A DNA stretch of 64,000 nucleotides from an uncultured Coriobacteriaceae bacterium (GTDB lineage: Bacteria; Actinomycetota; Coriobacteriia; Coriobacteriales; Atopobiaceae): NCBI GenBank assembly GCA_902793195.1, contig CADBCS010000016.1, positions 53,653 to 117,652 on the forward strand, read 5' to 3'. Shown here piece by piece: positions 8,793 to 18,008 of the stretch. The position numbers and the translations under genes were made by a program. The notes under the pieces are model-generated. The model had not been told where the DNA came from. It did no database searches and worked only from the letters and a program-made list of their open reading frames with translations. Positions within the stretch are counted from its first letter, which is position 1, and every line of letters starts with the position of its first letter.

Positions 8793-11168
8793 ATGTCTGG
8801 TAGGCAGATTCACTTCTTGCTTGGCAAGAATCTCGATGTGGACAGTCGCGAGATCACTCGGCAGAACCGCCTCGCGATTCACTATCTAGCCTGCGGCGGC
8901 ATACCCGTGAGCCTCGCCAACGTGCTGGCCCAATCCATCATCCAGGGTGTCCCCATGCTCACCCTGCAGAGCCTGTGGCTCATCGGCTACTACCTGCTCC
9001 TGTTCTTCCTCGACCAATTTGTGATTCCCAGGAGCTACGCACGGTCCACATCGCTCGTCTACCTGCTCGAAGCCCCCATCATGCTGGTGTCCATCCTGCT
9101 CGGAAGCGTGTGGGACCCCACGCATCAGGCGATCACGTTCCTCATGTTCCTGCTGGCGCTGCCCGCCTTCATCCTGGACAAGCCCATACGCCTGATGGCA
9201 ATAATGCTGGGCTGGACCCTGCTGTTCGTGGGATTCAGCTTTGCGGTAAAGGACACCAGCATCTTCATGTCGGACCTCGTCCACGCCATCGAGTTCCTCC
9301 TGCTCTCCATCCTCGTGAGCTACATGGTGCTCAAGCTCCGCTTCGAGGTGATGTACGGCCTGGAACGTGCGAAGTACCACTTGGAGCACGACGTGCTCAC
9401 CGACCTCCAGAACCGATTGTGCCTGGAGGTCCACTCCAACAAGTACGTGGGAAAGCCCCTCTTCGTCGCCATGGGAAACGTCGACCACCTCACCATGCTC
9501 AACGACTTCTACGGAAGGGATTCGGGCGACCTCATCCTCACGACGTTCACCGAGGAGCTCAAGCACACCTTTGGGATGCACGACTCCTATCGCTTTGACG
9601 GGGACGACATGCTCTGCATCGCCATCGGCTCGACAGAGAGAGAGGGCATCGCCCTTCTCGACCGCTGCCGGAGCCATCTGGAGGGCGTGCACGAGGAGCG
9701 GTACCACACGCACCTCTCCTACTCCTTTGGCTACGTAACGGGCACGCCCGCCGACGTCGAGGAGCTGCACAAGATGCTGCAGCTCGCCAACATCTACGTG
9801 CACCGCGCCAGGAAGCAGGGCGGAAGCAAGACCATTGGCGGGGCCTACGACGACGAGGCGCTGCGCAAGGGGACCATAGAAGCCCACACCTCCACGAGCG
9901 CGCACTCCTACGAGATCAACCAGCTCACGCAGCTCCCCACGATGACCTACTTCGTCGTGCGATGCGACGAGGCGCTGCACCACATCGTCGACCTCGACCG
10001 CAGCCCCGTGGTGGGCTACCTCAACATCGATCGCTTCCGCGATTACAACGACGTCTTTGGATACGAGCACGGAGACAAGCTCATCTGTCTCGTCGCGGAC
10101 CTGCTCAAGGAGTCGTTCCCCGGTCGCCACATCGCCTACATCACGGGCAGCCAGTTTGCCGTGATGTGCTACCGCGAGGAGGTGAGGGGGGTCATGCGCA
10201 AGGTGAGCGAGGCACTGCTCTCGCATAACCCGAAGCATCCCGTCGTCATCCGCGCCGGCTTTGCGGAGTATCACGACGGGGAATCCACCATCTCGCTGCT
10301 CGACAAGGCCAAGCTCGCGCACCAGAACGTGAGGAGCACCGTCGAGGGTGACTACCGCTTCTACGACTCGGGCCTGGACCAGGAGATTCGCTTCCGCCGC
10401 TACCTCACGTCGCACATCGACAGCGCCATCGACCGCGGTTGGCTCAAGGTGCACTACCAACCCATCGTGCGTGCCTCGGACGGCAAGATATGCAACCTGG
10501 AGGCACTGTCGCGTTGGAACGACCCGGTCTACGGCCTCTTGCCACCCTCGCAGTTCATCAGCACCCTCGAGTCGGAGCATATCATCTACAAGCTCAGCCT
10601 CAACGTCGTCAAGCAGGTCCTGCGCGACCTCAGGCACATGAAGGACCTCCACCTGCCGCTCGTGCCTGTGTCCGTGAACCTCTCGCGCAACGACTTCTCG
10701 GAGTGCGACATGGTGGAGGCCATCACGAACCTGGTGGACGAGGCGGAAATGCCCCGCAACTGCCTGTGCATCGAGATCACCGAGAGTGCCTTCGTGGAGA
10801 AGCAGGAGTTCCTGAGACACGAGGTCGACCGGTTCCGCGCCAACGGCTTTGCCGTGTGGATGGACGACTTTGGCAGCGAGTACTCCACGCTCAACCTGCT
10901 GCAGGGGCTCAACTTCGACCTCATCAAGATCGACATGCAGTTCATGCGTGGCTTTACCCCAACGGGACGCAACGCGGTCATCGTCGCGCACATCATCGAC
11001 ATGTGCAACCAGCTGGGTGTCACCACCCTCGTGGAGGGCGTGGAGGAAGTGGAGCAGCGCGACAGCCTCGTGGCAATGGGCAGCGACAAGCTGCAGGGAT
11101 ATCTCTTCTCGCCACCGCGGACGTTGCCCGACATCATGAGCATGGCCGAAACCAAGAAGTGGTGCTAG
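8793..11168 (+). CDS. membrane GGDEF-GGDEF-EAL protein, probable c-di-GMP phosphodiesterase
   Basis: 791 residues. An N-terminal region of about six hydrophobic helices (residues 25-190) precedes two diguanylate-cyclase-like domains and an EAL domain. Both GGDEF signatures are degenerate: the first reads FDGDDM, the second ITGSQF, so synthesis of c-di-GMP is unlikely. The EAL domain (last 260 residues) keeps the metal and catalytic positions: Glu in LEALSRW, Asn in VSVNLSRNDF, Glu in EITESAF, Asp-Asp in MDDFGSEYSTL, Lys in DLIKID, Glu in LVEGVEE, Gln in QGYLFS. Likely hydrolyses c-di-GMP under control of a membrane sensor. Start uncertain: ATG 8793 or TTG 8763, neither with a good ribosome-binding site. 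Confidence 0.88.
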   Translation: MSGRQIHFLLGKNLDVDSREITRQNRLAIHYLACGGIPVSLANVLAQSIIQGVPMLTLQSLWLIGYYLLLFFLDQFVIPRSYARSTSLVYLLEAPIMLVSILLGSVWDPTHQAITFLMFLLALPAFILDKPIRLMAIMLGWTLLFVGFSFAVKDTSIFMSDLVHAIEFLLLSILVSYMVLKLRFEVMYGLERAKYHLEHDVLTDLQNRLCLEVHSNKYVGKPLFVAMGNVDHLTMLNDFYGRDSGDLILTTFTEELKHTFGMHDSYRFDGDDMLCIAIGSTEREGIALLDRCRSHLEGVHEERYHTHLSYSFGYVTGTPADVEELHKMLQLANIYVHRARKQGGSKTIGGAYDDEALRKGTIEAHTSTSAHSYEINQLTQLPTMTYFVVRCDEALHHIVDLDRSPVVGYLNIDRFRDYNDVFGYEHGDKLICLVADLLKESFPGRHIAYITGSQFAVMCYREEVRGVMRKVSEALLSHNPKHPVVIRAGFAEYHDGESTISLLDKAKLAHQNVRSTVEGDYRFYDSGLDQEIRFRRYLTSHIDSAIDRGWLKVHYQPIVRASDGKICNLEALSRWNDPVYGLLPPSQFISTLESEHIIYKLSLNVVKQVLRDLRHMKDLHLPLVPVSVNLSRNDFSECDMVEAITNLVDEAEMPRNCLCIEITESAFVEKQEFLRHEVDRFRANGFAVWMDDFGSEYSTLNLLQGLNFDLIKIDMQFMRGFTPTGRNAVIVAHIIDMCNQLGVTTLVEGVEEVEQRDSLVAMGSDKLQGYLFSPPRTLPDIMSMAETKKWC

Positions 11169-11192
11169 CACAGCGTTCGCGCGCAAAGGGCG

Positions 11193-11666
11193 CTATGGCA
11201 CGAGCATCATGCGCATGGGACGATGCGTCGAGCTGTCGTCCATAAAACCCAGCGACTTGTACAGAGGATATCCGTCATCGGTGGCATGCAGCTCCACCAC
11301 GTCGAGGCCCAACGAGCGGGCGTCGTCCAGGAGCGCCCGCATCACCTGATGTGCCAGCCCCTGCTTGCGATGGCTCGGCCTGGTGTATACGTTGAAGAGC
11401 ACGCCCGTGCGTCCGTGCGGAAAGCGCGGGCTGGGCGGCTTGTCCACGAGCAGGAGCCAGGCGGTGCATGCGATGCAGCCGTCGCGACGCGCCACAAAGA
11501 CGCGCAGGTCCCTTCCCAGATGAAACCGGAGGTACGGCACGAGCTCCACGGGAACCGACTCCGTCTGCTCTTGGGGAAGGGCGCCAAAGTCATCCTTCAA
11601 GTACCCCAGGCGAAGCTCCACCAACTCCTCGATGTCGGCAAACGTGGCGTGATCGACGGTGCTCAT
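11193..11666 (-). CDS. GNAT-family N-acetyltransferase
   Basis: 157 residues. Acetyl-CoA binding motif A is visible as VYTRPSHRKQGLAHQVM (the R/Q-x-x-G-x-A loop), followed by LHATDDGYPLYKSLGF, the motif B region of GNAT proteins. Transfers an acetyl group to an unknown amine. ATG 11666 is chosen for ggaggac-agg upstream. It follows the HAD phosphatase gene by 18 bases and is probably cotranscribed with it; convergent with the EAL gene. Confidence 0.8.
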   Translation of the reverse strand: MSTVDHATFADIEELVELRLGYLKDDFGALPQEQTESVPVELVPYLRFHLGRDLRVFVARRDGCIACTAWLLLVDKPPSPRFPHGRTGVLFNVYTRPSHRKQGLAHQVMRALLDDARSLGLDVVELHATDDGYPLYKSLGFMDDSSTHRPMRMMLVP

Positions 11667-11684
11667 CCTGTCCTCCCCCACACT

Positions 11685-12530
11685 CTACCCGCGCATGAAG
11701 CCCGGAAGCTCGCCCGTGCGCGCCGCGCGTGCGAGCTCGTGCAACGCCGCGGCGACGGCATGGTCTTTGCAGGCCCCCACATGCCAGCGGGCGGCCTTCC
11801 AGGCGGCGGGCGTAGCATTGGCAACCGCCACCGAGTTGGTCACGGACTGCAGGAGACCCAAGTCGTTGTCGGCGTCGCCAAACACCATTACCTCGTCCTT
11901 CTCGAGCGGCAGGAACGATACCAGCATGTCCAGGGCAGTTCCCTTGTTGAGTCCCTTGGGAAGGATGTCGCACCACTGGGGCGCCGGCTGGGCAAAGTCG
12001 AATTGAGGCGTGAGCTCGGCAAAGCGGGCGATCGTCTGGTCGAGCTGCTCCTGTGGCCCATCGCAAGCGATCGTCGCACCGATGATGGGCGCGTCGGGCA
12101 CCTCTTCGAGCGCGATGCCCGCAAAGCCAAACGTCTTGCCAAACGTGACGATCGCGTCCGGGGTGGCGCCAAAGCACCATACGGGATTGGTGTCGTCCGT
12201 CTCCAGCGGGTACCCGCACATGAACGTATGCGGTATGTGCCGGGCCTCCTCGACCAGTCGCACGAATCCGTCGTGGTCGATGGGAGTGAGGCTCTTGAGC
12301 TCGCCGTCCACGAATATCTTCTTGCCATTGGAGAGGACGCCGGTGGAGAACGCACTCGAATCCCCGGCAAAGATGTGGTTGAGCTCGCACACGTCGCGCC
12401 CGGTGGCCAAGCCAAACCGGACCCCCGAGGACGTGAGGTCCTCGATTGCGTCGAGTGTCACCTGAGGTACGGGGCGCTCGTCAAACGACACGAGCGTGTT
12501 GTCCACATCACACAGAACCAGCTTTATCAT
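11685..12530 (-). CDS. HAD-superfamily hydrolase, Cof/YbiV-like sugar phosphatase
   Basis: 281 residues. Motif I DVDNTL near the N-terminus (MIKLVLCDVDNTL), motif II around LATGR, and motif IV FGDADNDLGLL at the C-terminus mark a type IIB (Cof) HAD phosphatase with a C2 cap. Likely dephosphorylates sugar phosphates; substrate unknown. The ATG at 12530 gives the canonical short N-terminus; the longer reading frame upstream has no support. A paralogue with the same MIKLxLxDxDNTL opening is at 42079. Confidence 0.82.
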   Translation of the reverse strand: MIKLVLCDVDNTLVSFDERPVPQVTLDAIEDLTSSGVRFGLATGRDVCELNHIFAGDSSAFSTGVLSNGKKIFVDGELKSLTPIDHDGFVRLVEEARHIPHTFMCGYPLETDDTNPVWCFGATPDAIVTFGKTFGFAGIALEEVPDAPIIGATIACDGPQEQLDQTIARFAELTPQFDFAQPAPQWCDILPKGLNKGTALDMLVSFLPLEKDEVMVFGDADNDLGLLQSVTNSVAVANATPAAWKAARWHVGACKDHAVAAALHELARAARTGELPGFMRG

Positions 12531-12754
12531 ACGACCTCTTTGCGATTCGCGACCATCTGTTATGCAAAGCATGGCACGAACGACAGCGCCTCGAGCCGCC
12601 AAACCCAAGGAAACACGCAGGTGCCACAAGATGTATCGGGAATGGGAGGGGCTTCGCCACATGGTACGCGCCAGGCTCGTGCGGGCGTGGCGCCATGGCA
12701 GGGCTGTCGCAGGTATTATGGATGGAAGCGAAGGACGGCAGACGGGAGCAACGC

Positions 12755-14996
12755 ATGATACGCGCCATTCGAAAAAGGGCACAGGGGGTCGCGCGTTGGG
12801 TGGTCGACGCCGCCATGGGAAACGGCCTGGCGCAGCAGGAGGGAGACCCGCAGGCCACGCGCGCCCGATCGGCACAGGCGCCTGTTGCCTCGCTCGCACG
12901 CACTGCGGCTGCAGAGGGCTGCGTGCTCCTGTCCAACGACGGGACCTTGCCGCTCTCCCCCACAAATGAGGTTGCCGTCTTTGGGCGATGCCAGCGCGAC
13001 TGGTTCTTCGTGGGCCATGGCAGCGGCGGGGACGTGCATCCCCCCTACGTGGTCGACCTCATGGAGGGGCTGCGGAATGCGGGTGCTCGCGTGAGTCCCG
13101 TGCTTGCCCAGATATATGCGGAGTGGTGCGACAGCGGTGGGCATGCCGCGGAGGAAGGCTGGTGGGGGCATTGGCCGACCCGCCATCCCGAGATGCCCGT
13201 GAGCCCCGAACTCGCCAGGGCCGCGGCCCAGACCGCCAAGACCGCCATCGTGGTGATTGGCAGGTGTGCCGGAGAGGACCTTGACCTGCCCTTAGAGCCG
13301 GGGGGATATTTGCCTGCAGAGGAGGAGCGCACGCTGCTGAGTACCGTGGCGGAGGCATTCGAGCGAACGGTGGTGGTGCTCAACGTGGGAAACGCCATCG
13401 ACCTGTCGTGGCTGGAGGAGGAGGGCGTGCGTCCCTCGGCGCTGTTGCTCGCCTGGCAGGGTGGCATGGAGTCGGGAAATGCCGTGGCAGACGTCTTGTA
13501 TGGACGGACATGACGAGGGCGTGTTCGTGGGGTATCGACACTTCGATGCGCGGGGACGTGACGACGTGCTGTACCCCTTTGGCCATGGTCTCTCCTACAC
13601 GAACTTCCGCATCGATGCGCTGGAGACTCAGATCACGGGCGACTTGGTGTCCACACGCGTGCGGGTTACCAACACGGGCGAGCGGCCCGGCAAGGAGACG
13701 GTGCTGCTCTGGTGCATACCTCCCCACGCAAACCTGCCCATGCCCCCACGCATCCTGGCCGCATTCGCCAAGACCTGCGAGCTGCAGCCTGACGAGCGCC
13801 AGGACCTCACGCTCACGTGCGATCTGCACCACATCGCACCGTTCGACGAACGCGACCATGCGTTTGTGCTGGAGGCGGGCACCTATAGGCTGCGGGCGAA
13901 CGACGAGGACGCGGAGTCCTTCGAGGTTGACGAGCGTCGCGTTCTGGGGCGATGTGCCCCCATATGCATTCCTTCTGGCGAGCTGCGCGAGCGCATCCGG
14001 GAGAACCTACCCCCGGAGCTTCCTGCGGGGGGTGCGGAGGGACTTTCCTTTGAAGACGTGGTGCGCGATCCGTCGCTGCTCGACGCGTTCGTGTCCCAAT
14101 TGGATGACGACGAGCTGGAGCGTCTGACGTGCGGCGAGGGAGCCATGAACAGCACGCTTGGCACTCCGGGCAACGCCGGTGCCCTTGGCGGCGTCTCCCA
14201 GCGGCTGCGCGACCGCGGCATACCTCCCGCCATCTGCGCGGATGGCCCGTCGGGTGCACGCCTTCAGCGAGCGTGCTCTCTGCTGCCCTGCGCCACGGCG
14301 CTCGCGTGCACATGGGATGCCGACCTCGTGGAGCGTCTGTATGCCGCGTTGGGGGATGAGGTGCGCGAGGCTGGCGTCGACATCCTGCTTGCGCCGGGCA
14401 TGAACATACAGCGTGACCCGCGCTGCGGGCGCAACTTCGAGTACTTCTCGGAAGATCCGCTGCTCACCGGTCGCATGGCGGCGGCTGTGGTGCGGGGCCT
14501 CCAGTCTGCCGGCGTCTCCGCATGCCCCAAGCACCTTAGCTGCAACAACCAGGAACACCGTCGGAACACCACCGACTCGCAGGTGTCGGAACGTACCCTG
14601 CGCGAGGTCTATCTGCGGGGATTCGAGCTGTGCGTGCGCGAGGGGCGCCCCGACCTCGTTATGACCTCCTACAACAAGGTCAACGGTGTGTGGGCGCACT
14701 ACCACTACGACCTGGCCACGACCGTGCTTCGTGGGGAATGGGGATTTGAGGGTCTGGTAATCACCGACTGGTGGATGCGCCCGGCACGCAGCCCGGAGTT
14801 CCCCAGGCTGCGCGACAACGCGTACAGGATTCGTGCGGGAGTCGACGTGCTCATGCCCGGCAGCATGAGCCATGTGCTTTCCATCCGCCCCAGGCCCAAG
14901 GGGATCACGCGCGGCGAGCTGCAGAGGACGGCCAAGCACGTGCTCCGGCTGCTTGTACGGCGCGCGACGAGCGCCTCCGAGGGGCCACAGGGGTAG
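12755..14996 (+). pseudogene. glycoside hydrolase family 3 beta-glucosidase-like, frameshifted with internal deletion
   Basis: Two adjacent frames together encode one GH3 enzyme of the permuted type (C-terminal-type domain first, fibronectin-like domain, then the catalytic barrel). Frame 1 (12755-13513) ends DVLYGRT-stop; frame 2 resumes at about 13502 with DEGVFVGYRHFD and continues to 14996. The segment that normally follows DVLYG (an NPSGKLP-like stretch and about 30-40 residues up to YxEG) is absent, so the break is a deletion plus a +1 shift rather than a single-base error. The barrel half keeps the nucleophile motif GLVITDW and the KHLSCNNQE segment. No intact catalytic protein is expected unless the half-enzymes assemble. 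Confidence 0.75.
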
Positions 14997-15021
14997 CGTC
15001 GACCGTTCTGCAGCCCGTACG

Positions 15022-15317
15022 ACCTGACAAAGTGGAAATTGAGGGCCATTTTTGGCGCTGTCTGCCACTTTGTTAGGTTGAGGTGTAGGTCAAACCTAAC
15101 AAAGTGACAGAAAGGCCCGTTTTCGGGCATCGAATTCCACTTTGTTAGGTCTGGCGACCTTGAGGGTATTTTATATGTGTTATACAGGGGTGACAAAGTG
15201 GAAATGAGGCGCCACATTCGACCATTTTTTCCACTTTGTTAGGTTGGAGGTGGGGTCGAACCTGACAAAGTGGAAATGAACCTTGTTTTTCGGCTTTCTT
15301 TTCCATTTTGTCAGGTC
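15022..15317. repeat. array of eight alternating inverted repeats (ACCTRACAAAGTGG)
   Basis: Consensus acctracaaagtggaaa. Forward copies start at 15022, 15094, 15191 and 15260; reverse copies end at 15078, 15150, 15244 and 15317. They alternate F-R-F-R-F-R-F-R, so each F-R pair can fold into a hairpin of about 57 nt with 13-17-bp arms. Spacers between units 1-2 and 3-4 resemble each other (ttgaggtgtaggtcaa and ttggaggtggggtcgaa), suggesting doubling of a two-hairpin unit. Located between the GH3 pseudogene and a lipoprotein gene; no protein-coding potential is credible. Confidence 0.8.
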
Positions 15318-15480
15318 GTACGCGCACCAACAAGGTTTCCCGCGCCAATTCCGGCACCGAGCCATAGCTGGCAGCTAATGAAGCATAGGGCATAGGCGTG
15401 TAGATTGGGATGTGGCGAATACGGTCGCAGCGCCTCATAGGCGTCAACCAAGGCGGTTCGATTGCGGACGGAGGGAACAG

Positions 15481-15978
15481 ATGGGAAAGCAGATACGAAT
15501 CGTGGCAGTCGCTTTGGTGGCCCTGATTCTCGTTGGGGGAATGGCCGCCTGCGGGAGCAAGAAGACGAAGCAGGATGACTCAGCCGCCAAGACCGAACAG
15601 GTGGAGGACGCATCAACCAAGAAGGACAAGGCCAAAGACGAGTCCGAGCCCGAGAAAGCCACGGAAGAGAAAGGGTCTTCCGAGGAAGAGGCGCCCAAGG
15701 ACAAGCGGGACGAGACCGCCATCGATCCCGACTTCAAGGCGATGGTGGACAGCTACGAGGCGTTCTTCGACGAGTACGTGGAGTTCATGAAGACATACAA
15801 GGATTCGGACAATCCGTCCGCCATGCTCGCCGAGTACTCCGACTACATGATGAAGTACGCAGATGTCATGAAGAAGCTCGAAGCCATCGAAGACGATGAC
15901 AACATGACCGCCGCCGAGGCTGCCTACTACCTCGAGGCCCATGCGCGCATCATGAACAAGCTCGCCGAGGTCGCATAG
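15481..15978 (+). CDS. predicted lipoprotein, unknown function
   Basis: 165 residues. Signal peptide with lipobox GGMAAC (Cys24 region), then a low-complexity Lys/Glu/Asp/Ser-rich linker (about 25-80) and a helical C-terminal domain rich in Tyr, Met and Glu (VDSYEAFFDEYVEFM...). It resembles small DUF-type lipoproteins common in Actinobacteria and Firmicutes. Exported and anchored to the outer face of the membrane by inference. The ATG at 15481 follows ggaggg by 6 bases. Confidence 0.8.
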   Translation: MGKQIRIVAVALVALILVGGMAACGSKKTKQDDSAAKTEQVEDASTKKDKAKDESEPEKATEEKGSSEEEAPKDKRDETAIDPDFKAMVDSYEAFFDEYVEFMKTYKDSDNPSAMLAEYSDYMMKYADVMKKLEAIEDDDNMTAAEAAYYLEAHARIMNKLAEVA

Positions 15979-16009
15979 GCCTGTCCCAGTCCAGTCGCAC
16001 GGACCAGTC

Positions 16010-17968
16010 CTACGGTCTTACCAGACACTTGGGACCGCGGCCGATGAGGTCGGTGCGGTGCGCCCGGCGCAGCGCCTCGAGCACCAGCTTGCGGTTCCTG
16101 GGGTTGCGATACTGGATGAGCGCCCGTTGCATTGCCTTCTCGTGCGGATCGGTGGGACAGTACACGGGCTTGAGCGTGCGCGGGTCGAGTCCCGTGTAGT
16201 AGATGCAGGTGGAGACCGTCGAGGGCGTTGGGTAGAAGTCCTGAACCTGCTCGGGGTTGTAACCCATGTCGCGGCAGAACTCCGCCAGGCGCACGGCCTC
16301 GCGCAGCGTCGACCCGGGATGGCTGCTCATGAGGTACGGCACCACGTACTGCTCCTTGCCCACCTCGCGCGAGATCCGCTCGAACTCCTTGCAAAAGCGC
16401 TGGTACACGTCGTTGGACGGCTTGCCCATGACCTTGAGCACCGCATCCGACACATGCTCGGGCGCGAGGCGCAACTGGCCGCTCACATGATGTTCGGCCA
16501 GCTCTCGAACGAAGGTGTGGTCGCGGTCGAGCAGCGCGTAGTCGAAGCGGATGCCGCTGCGCACAAAGACCTTCTTTACGCCTGGTAGGGCGCGCAGCTT
16601 GCGCAACAGCCGCACGTAGGCCTTGTGCGTCACCGTGAGGTGCTTGCAGGGCACCGGAGAGAGGCATCGCCGTCCCACGCATGCGCCGCGCTTGAGCTGC
16701 TGCTGACATGCGGGCACGCGGAAGTTCGCGGTGGGGCCGCCCACGTCGTGGATGTAGCCCTTGAACTCCGGGTCGCGTGTCATGGCCTCGGCCTCTGCGA
16801 GCAGCGACTCGTCGCTGCGCGTCTGGATGATCCGTCCCTGGTGAAAGTTGAGCGCACAGAACGAGCACTCCCCCAAACAGCCCCGGTTGCTCGTGAGGCT
16901 AAACTTCACCTCGGCGATGGCGGGTATGCCACCCGCCGCCTCGTAGCTGGGGTGATACGCCCGCGCATAGGGCAGGTCGTATACTGCGTCGAACTCCTCG
17001 GTGGTGAGCGGCTCGGCCGGTGGGTTCTGAATCACGTACACCCCATGGGGATATTCCTCGACAAGCGGGTGCGAGAGGTACGGATTGAGGTTTTTGCACT
17101 GTGTGCCAAAGCTCCTCGCGTAGGCCTCGCGATCCGCGAGGAGCTCCTCGTAGGTGGGCAGAACCACGGGTCGGTCGCACTGCCCGATACCGCGCGCCCT
17201 ATACACCGTGCCGGGAATGAAGGTGAGGTCACGAACGTCCAGCCCCGCGTCGAGCGCCTCGGCGATGGCTACGATGGAGTGCTCTCCCATCCCATAGGAG
17301 ATGAGGTCCGCCCCAGAGTCCAGGAGAATGGACCGCTTGAGGCCGTTGGACCAGTAGTCGTAATGGGCCAGTCTCCTCAGCGACGCCTCGATGCCACCAA
17401 TCACCAATGGCGTGCGCTTGTAGGTACGCCGGATGAGGTTGCCATACACCACCGTGGCGTGGTCGGGCCTAAGGCCCATCTTTCCCCCCGGGCTGTAGAG
17501 GTCGCGCGATCGCCTGCGCTTGGCAACGGTGTAGTGGTTGACCATGGAGTCCATGTTGCCGCCCGAGACCAAGAAGGCCAGGCGCGGCTCGCCGAACACC
17601 GTTATGCTCGACGGGTCTCTCCAGTCGGGCTGGGCGATGATGCCGACCTTGTATCCGTGGGCCTCGAGCAGCCTGCTGATTATGGCCATGCCAAACGAGG
17701 GATGGTCCACGTAGGCGTCGCCGCACACGTACACGAAGTCACACTGGTCCCACCCTCGCCGACGCATCTCGTCTGCCGTGGTGGGAAGGAACTCCTCCGC
17801 GCGCACTACCCGTCCCTGCGGGTGTTCGCGCTGCTGGGAGCGCTTCCTCGCCTTGGGATGCTCACGCTCCTGCGGGTGTTCGCGCCCTTGCGGACGCTTC
17901 TGCTTGCCGCCACGAGGTGGGGCAACCTTGCCGCCCCTCGACCCGTCGCGTTTCGCACCCTTTGCCAT
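16010..17968 (-). CDS. YgiQ-family radical SAM protein
   Basis: 652 residues. The radical SAM cluster motif Cys-x3-Cys-x2-Cys is seen in NRGCLGECSFCALNF; the N-terminal half has the YgiQ-type B12-binding-like region (RGWDQCDFVYVCGDAYVDHPSFGMAIISRLLEAHG). An unusual N-terminal extension of about 55 residues is made of Lys/Arg/Glu/His repeats (PQGREHPQEREHPKARKRSQ) and looks disordered. YgiQ proteins are widespread but have no established substrate. Good aggagg site before the ATG. Confidence 0.9.
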   Translation of the reverse strand: MAKGAKRDGSRGGKVAPPRGGKQKRPQGREHPQEREHPKARKRSQQREHPQGRVVRAEEFLPTTADEMRRRGWDQCDFVYVCGDAYVDHPSFGMAIISRLLEAHGYKVGIIAQPDWRDPSSITVFGEPRLAFLVSGGNMDSMVNHYTVAKRRRSRDLYSPGGKMGLRPDHATVVYGNLIRRTYKRTPLVIGGIEASLRRLAHYDYWSNGLKRSILLDSGADLISYGMGEHSIVAIAEALDAGLDVRDLTFIPGTVYRARGIGQCDRPVVLPTYEELLADREAYARSFGTQCKNLNPYLSHPLVEEYPHGVYVIQNPPAEPLTTEEFDAVYDLPYARAYHPSYEAAGGIPAIAEVKFSLTSNRGCLGECSFCALNFHQGRIIQTRSDESLLAEAEAMTRDPEFKGYIHDVGGPTANFRVPACQQQLKRGACVGRRCLSPVPCKHLTVTHKAYVRLLRKLRALPGVKKVFVRSGIRFDYALLDRDHTFVRELAEHHVSGQLRLAPEHVSDAVLKVMGKPSNDVYQRFCKEFERISREVGKEQYVVPYLMSSHPGSTLREAVRLAEFCRDMGYNPEQVQDFYPTPSTVSTCIYYTGLDPRTLKPVYCPTDPHEKAMQRALIQYRNPRNRKLVLEALRRAHRTDLIGRGPKCLVRP

Positions 17969-18008
17969 GAGCGAACACCTCCTCGTCCCGCATCAGCCTA
18001 TTGCGACG

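Noticed and set aside
8886..11186. 766-codon minus-strand ORF
   Set aside because: Shadow of the GGDEF-EAL gene, which has clear domain motifs on the plus strand.
13499..13513. Programmed frameshift in the GH3 gene
   Set aside because: No slippery heptamer, and conserved residues are missing at the join, so a deletion explains it better.
15022..15317. Possible CRISPR array
   Set aside because: Repeats alternate in orientation, spacing varies and no cas genes are near; it is an inverted-repeat array.
15145..15447. Minus-strand ORF of 100 codons with internal peptide repeats
   Set aside because: Its peptide repeats are translations of the inverted-repeat array; no ribosome-binding site or family match.
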